Assembly: GCA_030762935.1 (NCBI GenBank)
Contig: CM060887.1
Coordinates: 15,988,501-16,052,500 of the forward strand
Length of the DNA: 64,000 nucleotides
Reading direction: 5' to 3'
Source: Hymenopus coronatus
Lineage: Eukaryota; Arthropoda; Insecta; Mantodea; Hymenopodidae
The notes beneath the pieces are model-generated. The model was not told the origin of the DNA, did not search any database, and worked only from the letters and a program-made list of their open reading frames with translations. Position numbers and translations under genes: made by a program. This document shows positions 47,601 through 59,300 of this stretch, piece by piece. The stretch's first letter is position 1. The number at the start of each line of letters is the position of its first letter.

Positions 47601-50600
47601 CTCTTTTGAATTCGCTCTTGAAAATCATAGCCTTGTTCTCTAGTCAAATTATGTTTTGTGCGAATACAAAATCTTTGACTGATGATAATTAACAAACTGT
47701 TACAGAGAACCAAATAAGCTACAGTCAATAAACTCCAACATTTTAGAAAGAGCTATCAGATATAAAAAAATTGCATTTAGAAATTGCTCAGTGTTGTCCC
47801 TGTAAGTTGCAATTAAGAAAATAACTGTTTACTATAGATTTCTATTAAGATTAATCGAGAGTAATCAATCACGTTGTTTCAGTGTGTTATGGGGTCTGTT
47901 TTTGCTGATGGCGATAGGTGGCACTATTTATCTGTGCTACACATCTTGGTACAATTATTGGGAAAATCCTACTGTGACCGTCATGGAAAGTAACTTTCGA
48001 GAGTGGAACACAACTTTTCCTGCTGTTTTTCTGTGTCCCGGACCAATACGATACGATGAAGCAGAGCTGAACGCCACTGCACAACGGTTGGTCCATCCTC
48101 ATTCTTAACAACTTTAAGCAGTAAACTCTTTTACTGGTTTTTACAATTTCTATTTATTTTGAAGAACTACTTATACTTTTGGTGTTAATTGTTTAAATAT
48201 GTATGAATATTTTGCTTTACAAAATAACCTAACTGGAAAAGCTACTTATATCTACGTTACGTATGCGGTTAAAGTCCGAATCACTAAGATATCCTAGTTC
48301 TACGAAGCTCAGTTGCCCTCCGTGGTGTGATGGTTACCATGATCGGGCGTAAAACTCCTTAGAATGGCTTCCTTCAGAAGGGAAGAAAAGCCGTTGGTCC
48401 CTTGTAGATTAACGGCACATAAAAGAACCTCAAGCCTGATAGAAAGGTCTCTGAGCAAAATTAAAAGGTCTTTCACGCCCAGTACAGAACGGGACGCTGA
48501 GAACCACAGCAGTTAAAGAGCGTCCATAAATAAAATGTCATTTCATTAACGAACTCAGAGACCGGATTTACCAGGAAATTCTAATTCTAAAAAAGCTCTC
48601 CAGAAAACTGTCGCCCTCCGTGGTGTAATGGTTACCATGCTAACTTCATATACCCAAGGTCGCGGGTTCAAACCCGGCGGAGGACGATGGATTTTTCGGG
48701 CGTAAAAATCCTTAGCATGGCTTCCTTCGGAAGGAAAGTAAAGCTGTGGGTCCCGTGTCGTAGATTTACGGCACGTAAAAGAACCTCAAGCCTGATAGAG
48801 AGGCATCTGAGCAAAATTAAGCGGTCTTTCACGCCCAATATAGAATGGGACGCTGAGAACCAAAGCAGTTAAAGAGCGCCCATAAATAACAGGCCATTTC
48901 ATTTTCTTTTTTCTCCAGAAAACTAGTTTTCACTAAGAGATCTTCCGTCAAAACCCGAATTTACTGGGAAATTCAAGTTTTTTTTTTTCTTTTATTAACT
49001 CATGCTTTATTTAAGACATCATTATTATAATCATCATCATCATTATTATTATTATTCAAATGTGTAGGTATTCCTCATAGGAACATTTAATTTAAAGTAA
49101 AGTATTAGTTTAATTTATTGAAATATGACGAAACTGTCCAGAAAAATTTAGTTTTCACAAATAGCTCATCCATCAAAGCTCGAATTCAGTAGGATATTCT
49201 ATATCTGACCAAGCTCTACAAAAAATTTTACTTTTCATAACAGTTCTTCCCTTAAACCATAATTTACTAGGAAATTCTAATTTTGCCGAAGCTGTCCACA
49301 AAATTCTAGTTTTTACAAATGTATTTCAGTAATAAATAACTAATTACTAGTGTAGCTTTAAGAAATGATATACAATTTTGTTTTATTTATACAGCAATTG
49401 TACATTGACATCTATCACTACTATTGTTATTGTTCAGCTATCACTAGGAACCTGTATTAGTGACTGCACTCATGTAAACAACTTGTAGTAACGGATGCAG
49501 CAGAATACTGTATATTAGAATACTGTTTTACAGGTAATTAATGCCTTTGAATATAGTGCATACTTTTCAAACAATATTGCAAAATCTCCTGCTTTATATG
49601 AACTGCATGAAGATTTGTAATTCATACAGAAAACTTTGTAGGTATATCTACGACAATAACACATATTTGGAAACATCGAACATTGAAATGCCTTGAGCCC
49701 TGAAAATGAAAATGTGCAAGCAAATTAATGAGAGACTCGTGACACCTGTTTTATACCGTATGAAAAAGAAGACAGTGTTCGGAAAAAAAATTCGTTAAAA
49801 TGTTATTAATGCGTGAAATACGAAATGTGCTACAAGGCCTTGCTACGGAAATAAATTGCTGATGGAGTATCTTACCCAATAGTCGACGATGTGTCTGTCC
49901 TAATTCCGTTTTGCTCCAATCACATTTTGTGATACATAGAGAAGTTGTTCTTAATATAAATGCTGTTTACGTGCCAATCGGAGATGATTCACGTTTGAGA
50001 CGTTACGAATGTATGTTGTGCATTACAATCTATGTATCTTGAGAGAAAATGAAACGGATAATGATGCTGATGACTTGTTGCACAACAGCAATTAAATGTT
50101 TGTAAATATTAAAATTGTTAGTTCCCGTAAATCAGTGATATTAATGTTTACCACCCACCTAACCTCAATCGCCTTCCACTGCTAGTGAAAACATCACAGT
50201 CTACAACTCAACTACTACCCCATTTTTCTTCTATTATTACCACTACGAACACGCTGCATTATCAACAAATCACAACTATGAATATACCTTGCTGCGCTAA
50301 CTTCGATTCTGTCCCGCCATCGGTTACCAAGATGCTATTCCTAGCTACCACGATCCAGAATCTGGATCTTCTGGATCGATATTAACAAGACCGGGGACAC
50401 GCAATAGATCTGCAAAGGTATCAATGCAGAGCAGTTTTGTCTGCCTATTACAGCGGTGCTCCTCATCCCTCGAACATTCTTTTGGCGTTTGCAGAAGCAT
50501 TCGACCGATTACCTGCCTGTCACTCACCCTTAGCATCTCGTTTTGTAGTACAAAGGTTAGAGTAAACTAACTACTTAAGAATTCCTATGCTTGGTTAAGA

Positions 50601-53314
50601 TATTGAAAACGACAAATCGTCTAAAGTGATATGTGTTTATTTTTTCAGGTTAGCGTTGGAAGCAAACACGGATAACATTCCCCGTCTGGAACATTTTCTC
50701 AAGACTCTCGCAAATCTTAATTACGACAACCTTCATACTCTCAAAGAATTCCAAGGTGATCCAATAATACCTCGGACTAGTCTTTGGGATTTGTATTACG
50801 AAGTATGTATGTGACTAAGTTACAAAGTTTATAAACATGTTGATTTCGAAAACAAATAATTCTTTTGGACAGAATCCCCCTTCCTGATTACATATACCTG
50901 TAGATTAGTATCGTAATATCCAGAATCATATACTTATTTGATGTTTTGTGGTGTAAAGTGATAAACTGCTGAAAATGCATCTTCTCGCGCTGCCGTTCCA
51001 AACCTGAATGTACCATGTTTAATTGCATTTGGAATGGTCATTTTACTTTCTCTAGCACGTATGTACAACATGCATTACATATAGATAGAGAAGATACTGT
51101 ATTCTACCCAAAAATTGGATACTGAGATTTCTCTGAAAACACTGTTTTCAGTCCCACTAATTAGAAAAAGGATTTTTGGAGAAATGTCCATCCGTCTGTG
51201 TGTGGGAGAGGGGATGTGCAGCAAAGCTCAAAAGCGAATAAAAGTCGTTAAATACCATTAAGTGCAGCATCTCCCAAGGATGCAACATGAAAATTTTCAA
51301 GAAAATTCCCCCACCCCCAAGTATCCTTTAGATGGGATGGTTTTCTCAAAATGTTTATTTTCTCAAAAATGGCTCTAACCTCTTCTTGTGAATCAATTTT
51401 GTGTAACTGGTAAGCTGTAAAAGATAGACACAAATTACTACACAGAAACTATAAATCTCGTTAAAACACAATTTCTATCATATACTTTTTTTTTTCTTTC
51501 TGTCTTCTTTTGTAGAGTTAACAATTTTCAAGATATTCTTTGTTATTGGTTTCAATCTTATTATATTTAAACAGGAAGTGTTCCTTCATTTCTTACCTTT
51601 TTTGTTTTAATCCTGGACATGCAAAGAGAACTAAATTTCAATTTCAATGGTTTTGCATAGAGATAAGCCTAGTGTATTCCCTTATTTCCCTTCTACTTAC
51701 AAGGAAGCAAGTAATGAGACAATTTCTACTAATGTTTATCTCAATTAGCATGATGTAGATAAAACAACAATCTTGTGTAAGAATAGTATGTTTGTAGTAC
51801 AGGTAGAGAAAATCATGTGAATGAAACACATCACATTTTTCTTTAAACAGAGCCATTTCCTACCCACTGTACATATTATCTAAAAGATTGAATATGAGAG
51901 TGAATGTCAATGATCAAACATGACGCTTTGACTGCTCATTAAACAAATGAAGAGAACGAATAAAGGAAAGCTAGTAATAATGTTATTCATTCTGTATTTT
52001 AAAATTGTATATTGTGGAGTTGTTAAACAAAGAAATTCAATAAACCTGTTTGGAAATAAAACTTTAAAGCTATTTGATAAAAGGTAATATTTTCTTTCAG
52101 ATAAAGTTTGTCTTTAAAAGTGATGGGTCTGAAGCAAAAAATGCTTATGAACTGCCTGAAATAATGACTGAACTGGGAATGTGTTATGCCCACAACTCTA
52201 TAGTTGCGAGGTGAGTGCAAAATCTATATTTTAGTGTCATTCTCTGATTCTTTTACTTTCTCTACACATACTATGTACATAGTGTATAGAGAAACTATTG
52301 TAATGTACCTAAAAACTTGATACCGAGATTTCACCAGAAATACATGTTTTGGGTCTCCCTGAATCCCAAAAAAAAAAAAAAACATTTTAGGAAAAAGGTC
52401 CGCGCGCGCATGTGTGTGTGTGTCTGTGGACAGCATAGCTGAAAACTTACACTGGTTATTTAAATTCAGTATCATCTAAGGATGCGACACAAAGAGTTTC
52501 AAGAAAATACCCCTCCCCAACTACCCTATACATGGATAAATGATTAATGATTTTGATTAAAATATTGTATATTAAAGATATATACCTGACAAATAAAATG
52601 TATACCCTGAATTTTCGGGGAATAGCCTCTAAAGACTATTTTATTCTGGATGAATTTTACGGAATTTTGTATAACTGGCAAACCATAAGAGATAGACAAA
52701 ACTTACTTAACAGAAGATGTAGAGCTCGTTAAAATACACAATTTATGTTATATACATTTTTTTCATAGAGTAGATAGTTTTTGAGATATTCCTTGTTATT
52801 GGTTTCAGCTTTAAAAAAACTTATACTTTTCTCATACAGGAATTTGTCAACTCTTGTCTTTAGAAACAAAGGAACTTCTGTCACATAAAACCAGCTTTTG
52901 ACTATCACCTTAATCTATGGTACTCCCTTATTTTGCTTCTACTTACAAGGAAACAATTAATAAGACTATTCCTGCTAATTTTTTCTCATTTAGTATGAAG
53001 TAAATAGAAGTATGAGTTTTTAAACAATAATTTGTTGTTGCAAAGATATAAAGAAAGTCATGTGAATGGAACACATCCTTTTGCTTGTGATGCAAATTCT
53101 TGTTTAAGTTTATTGCTGTATGTTGTATTAATTATTCTTTTAATAGAGTGATAAAATAAAGGAGCAGATGATTTTGATTTTTTTTTTTGCTGCCTTTTTT
53201 GGCAAGAAAACCAGCAATTTCATTGCCTTTTATTCCACAATGTGCTGGTATCCATTGAAGTATTATTTTGTTATTTAAATTAGTTAGTTGTAACATGATC
53301 GAAATGGTGAATAA

Positions 53315-53390
<76 letters not shown>

Positions 53391-56300
53391 ATTTTGTGAC
53401 ATTCATAATATTAAGACTTTTGATGGTCGTGTCAGAAGCAAGGGCTATAATTGCTGCTTTGGAATCAGATAATATTACAATTCTCTTAAATTTATTAATC
53501 TGATATAGGAGATTTTGTAAACTGAGCAAGATTGCTAAGATTTCACCATCAAAATTTGTTGAGTTAAGATTTAATTTTCTATGAAAGGAAAATAATGAAC
53601 ATATGGCACCAGCACCAGAGCCACCATTATTTGGCAAGCTGGATCCATCAGTATTCATCAGCAGGATATTTTAAATGTATTAATTCTAATGTCATTTGCT
53701 TCAAAATAGAAGTGGATGTTTCAGATTTTTTTCATTCTTCTGCTAATTGCACATAATATTCAACGTCAATCAGTTCTAAAGTTTATTACTTTCTCTACAT
53801 GTTCTATTACATTGTGTACAGAGAAGATATTGTACTGCACCCAAAAATTTGATACCAAGATTTCACAAGAAATGCATGTTTTGAGACCCCCTGAATAAAG
53901 AAAACAGCCTTTTTAGAAAAATATCCAAGTGTGTGTTTGTGTGTGTGTGTGTGCGTGCGTGTGTGCGTGCGTGCATGCGTGCGCAGCATAACAAAAAGTC
54001 CCCAAAATACCAAACTTGATATTTAAGTTCAGTACCTTTCAAGCATGTGACATGATTATCAAGAAAATATCCCCACCCCCAACTACCTTTTACATGGAAC
54101 ATTTTTCAAATATTTTGATTTTCTCAAAAATTACTAACGATTTTGATTAAAATACCTTTTGTTTAAGATATTATTATGACAAATAAAATTAATAACTTGA
54201 ATGTTCTGGGAATAGCCTCTGAAGACCTCTTCATTCTGGATGACTTTTGTATAAATGGCAAACTATAAGAGATATATTGGGGCAGAAACTTACCACACAA
54301 AAAATGTAGATCTTATTAAAACACAATTTATGGCATATACATTTTTTTGTAAAGTTAACTGTTTTCGACATATTCCAGATTATTGGTTTCAATTTTAGCC
54401 ATTTAAACTTTTCTCAAACAGGAAGACATCTTTCTTCTCATTTTTCCTGTGTTTACTCCTGTCAAGCAAAGAAAGCTTTTAAAGGACGATACTATCACTT
54501 TAGCCTGTACATTTTCTTATTTTCCTTCCACTTACAAGGAAGCTAGTAGTTAGGCCAATCATGCTTATGTTTATCTTGATTAGCATAACAGATTAATATT
54601 TTGAATAAAAGGTTTGTTTGCTGTAGAGCTAGAGGACATCATCAGAATGGAACACATTAGATTTTTGCCCATCTACTTACGAGGGACCAAGTAATAAGGA
54701 CAATTTCTACTAATGTTTATCTCAATTAGCATGATGTAGATAGAAGAATAAGCTTTTTAACATAATTTGTTACAGAGATGTAGAGAGAGTCATGTGAATG
54801 GAACATACCAGATATTTTTTTGTTGTTAAGTTTTCTTTTAATAATGGAATTTTTAATTTTTGTTTTATTTCTTGAAAGTTCTGTTGGGTTTTTAAATCCA
54901 TTTGTGTTCTCTTCTTTCCCAGTTTTTATAAGATACCTAATCTTAATAATTTTTCATATTGTATATAGCTGCTTTTTCAATATCAAAATTAAGTTTTGAA
55001 TTATCTGTTAAACATTGTAATGCTAGAACATGTGTAGTTTTAACTGCTCCGGTTTTTAAACACACAATTTGATTTTGTAAAACATTAGGTTGATCCACAT
55101 TTGCATTAGTAATATTGACTGATAGTAGTAACTGATGTTGGATGATAGCTTGGAGAAAATATATTTGAGAACAAACTGATGCCCCTGGAAAATTCATCTG
55201 GTGTTTATGCTTGTGAAAGCACCATCCTGCCAGCTTATCTCTTCACACTGCCAGTCAGTGCCTTCTATACGATCAAATCACTCTTTCTGATTAATAAAAA
55301 GTTTATTTTGAATCTTTTACTAATATCCTATGAAATCTTCATTCATTTAATCTTGTGTAGCTAGTAAACTGTAAGATATCTACAAAAGCTTAATATACAA
55401 ACAATGTAGATTTCTTTAAAACACATATAATTTATTCCAAATAACCTTTTCATGATTACTGGTCTAAATTGTTTTAATGCTTTGTCTTTTCCATTACCAT
55501 TCAGTTGTTTCTCAGGAAAGAGTATGGAATTTCAAAACAACACTTATCAAACAAAGATTTTCTTATTTTCTCAAAAATGAATCTAATAATGCAATGTGAA
55601 TGGAACAATCAGTTTTTATGAAAATTCTAATATATAAGGAGTTATGAAGCATTGTAATGGGTAGAGCATATTATGATAGTGTAATACATCAGAGTTTTAA
55701 AATGATTGCAGTGTCACTAAGACGAGTGGCGATCTCCTGAAAGGGTCCTACCTGAATGTTGGAATAGCAGTAATGTACAATCATTTGAATACTGGAGTTT
55801 ATGTGAGTACAACACTTACAACTTCTCATGTCATTCTTACAGTAAACTTTGTACTACTTTAGTAACATAAATTAGGACGAGTGACTAACAGCAATTTCAT
55901 ATTGTGGTGATTGGTTTACAAAGTTTGTTCCCTTGAGTGTTTTCAGCAAGGTTATTTTGTCCCAGTTAACTTCTTCCAGATAGCTTTTACCATATTGTCA
56001 CTTATACCAGCCTATTTTTCACCAATGTAATGTTATAAGGAAAATACGTTAAGCAACCTTTACTAACTTAATTTGTATTAAATAAACAGAAATTTTAAGT
56101 ATGCTAAAATATGTGCCCCTGATGAGGAAACACTGATAGAACAACGATAATATCCCTTTTGCCTTTATCGGTTATTATACAAATTCTCCTTTTAAATTTA
56201 GAATCTGCAGTAGCTATAATTCAATCAAATGTTATCTCATTTTTAAGAACATTATATTCTAGAGAAGTTAATAATGTCAATACATACAAATCATCCTTAT

Positions 56301-59300
56301 CATTGAGGCATGGAAACATGCCAGTGCTTCTGTTTACCTATAGTGTTTTTCTTTATTAAATATTGGCAGCAACTCCTTTTCTACAGCAGCCCCAGGTGAG
56401 CCTGTCTCTTATAGGTTTGAATTTGAATCAGACACACACACCAGCTAAGAACAAAGGTCAGGCCTTTATAAGTGGCAAAAGAGGAGTGTGGAAACATTTC
56501 ATCTAAATGATGGGAAAGTGCGCTTTCCACACCATCATTTTATATTGTTTTAATGTTTGTGGTTTGACACTCAAACATTAACCTAAATTAAATTTCAGCA
56601 TAAACCATTGTACATTATATCAACACAATTCTAGCACTCACTATAACTAAATGCATTATTATTTATTTTCAGAAAATATTTCCAGTAATAGCATTGTGAA
56701 GTATCCTAATATCCATCTGATGTGGACTTGGCTTATTTATGACACCCCTACTTCTTATAATGTTACTCTGGCCATTGAATTTACAATGTTTCTAGTGCTA
56801 GGGAATGCCATTCATAATTATTTTATAATAGTTCTAATAAATTACACAGGAGAGCTAAATGGTGGCTGCTGAAGATAACTCATTTGAGGAAAGCAAAGTA
56901 ACTTACAAATATGACAGAGGGAAATAATGTTTTTACTTTTTCTACTATGCATTGCATCCATAAATTTGATACTGGGATTTACAGAAAATAGATGCACTGA
57001 ATCCAAAAATAAAAGCATTTTAGAAAAAGGTCCCTCTGTGTGTCTGTGAATAGTGTTAATTAAATACAAGACTTGGTATTTAAGTTTAGTATCTTCCAAA
57101 GATACAATATGAAGATTTTCAAGAAAATCTCCCACCTTACACTATCCTTTACATAGAAGATTTATCAAAATTTTTGATTTTCTAGAAAATGGATCTAACA
57201 ATTTTTATTCAAATATCATATGTTAAAGATGTTTATAAGGCACATAAAATTTATACTTTGAAGATTCTGGGAATAGGCTTTAAAGTCTTGTTCATTCTGG
57301 AGAATTTCATATAATCCTATTTACCTAACTGGTAAATGTTAAGTGATATAGATAATGTATTAGACAAAACATGGAGATCTTTATAAAACACAACATTTAA
57401 TTTAAATAACTTCTTTATGCCATAAGACATTACTGAGATATCTGTTATTAATGATTTGCATTGTTCAATAGTGGTCAGTCTTTCTGAGCCCTTTCAATGT
57501 CCAATTGCTTCGTGTGATTTTATGGAATGAGTATGGAATTTAAGGTCTGTGAGTATAAATAGTGTCCAGTTGTTAGTGATTATTCCCTTTGTATTTAATA
57601 CATGTGTAACTGTAGCTATTTCTGCCAAGATCTTGATTAAAGTGAAGTAAATAGAAATATAAACTTGGTAAGTATAGTTTGTATACACACTAAAATTTAT
57701 AGAGTAGAGAAAGTCTTGTGAATGTAACAGCCTTTTTAGATTCTATGACAGGAATTTCTAAGCATTAAAGCCAGGACAAAAAAAAATGAAGTTGAAGTAT
57801 TTACTGGATTTTAGGCAGGGTCATCGCAGGTTATAAATCACACCACTCCTCATATGGTCTGTTCACATTTACAGAGAGCACTCATCAAGCAGTGTTTATG
57901 TTCCTGGTGCTGATAATCATTTGACTGCAGATAATTTGAAGATATTTGTTTAGCTTATGTAATAGTAATAAAGTTACTGAAATAATTGTATTTGCAGACT
58001 TAAATTAATCTTGTCTTCAATAACAATAATTGGTACACATAACTTTAAAATATTTAAATATATAAATTCAATAAAATATTTTTAATTAAGAAACATTAAT
58101 TCAGAAATTGTGTGTGTTCATTAAGATGAAGAAAATAAGAAATGAATTAATTATGCAAAACATATTAGGTATCTTTTAAATCTGGGTACTAACTTTGCAG
58201 CAAAATTATTACTATGCTGTGTCTGTTTCCTTCCTCAAAAATTTGAGGCACCTTAGAGAATGTGATGGAGAATAACATAACTTTGAAACCTTGTGCAGCA
58301 ACAAAACCTGTAACAAACAGCTTTCCTACATATCTATGACTTTGGCTTGGATGCTACCCATCTAACACTGCCTCAAATGTAATTCAGTTTGCCATTATTA
58401 CTTAGTCTACTACATATTATAAATAGAGGAAGTATTGTAGCCAAAAATTTGAAACCAAGATTTTGAGACTCTTTGAATCAAAACAAAAGGATTTTTGAAA
58501 AAGGTCCTGTGTGTGTGTGGGGGGGGGGATGAGCAAAGCATAACTTAAACATACAAAAAATAGTTAAACACCAAACTTGGTTTTACGTTAGGTATCTTCC
58601 AAAGATGCAGCATGAAGATTTCCAAGAAAATTTCCCATCCCAATGTTTATATGGAACAATTTTGAAATTTTCTCAAAAATGGCTTTTATGAGATTGATTA
58701 ATATACCATATATTAAACATATTTCCATATTAAATAAGATTTACATCTTGAGTAGTCTGTGAAGACATCTTCATTTATAAGAATTTGTCAATAATCTTGA
58801 ACAACTGGTAAGTAGCAGATAAAAACAATGGCACAAATAATGTAGATATCTTAAAAACCCACAATTTACTCCTAATAACTTTTCAGTTCACCCAATAAAC
58901 TATTTCCAAGATATCTGTTGCTAATGGTTAGAAATGTTCAATCTTTCTCATATTGATATTCAGTTGTTTCTTGCGATTGCATGGAAAGAGAATGTAATCT
59001 TAAGGCTAGGTAATAGATTCTAGTTCTTACTTTTTTAACTATCACTATTTCTTTGTATCTACAACAAACATGTATTTAGTTACAGATGACTTCACAGGAT
59101 AGCAACCAAGTTAGATTGGAACCAGAGAAATCCAACCTAACTTGGTTGCTATCCCGTAAAGTCATCTGTAATAATCAACACCGAGAAAGCTTCAAATCTT
59201 TAATGTACTTAGTTATTTCTGCAAAGGTTTAACATGACTAAAATAAAGTAGGCAGAAAAATAAACTTTTATGATGATAGTTTATATAGTCACTAATAAAT

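Larger units (their letters stand above)
48265..49325. repeat. Degenerate ~82-bp tandem repeat in channel intron 2, interrupted by two SINEs
   Basis: Units near 48265, 48545, 48912, 49135, 49217 and 49298 share TCCAGAAAA-TTTAGTTTTCAC and GAATTTACTGGGAAATTCTA. Two SINE-1 copies sit between units. An ATC/ATT microsatellite is at about 49025-49060. Confidence 0.75.
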
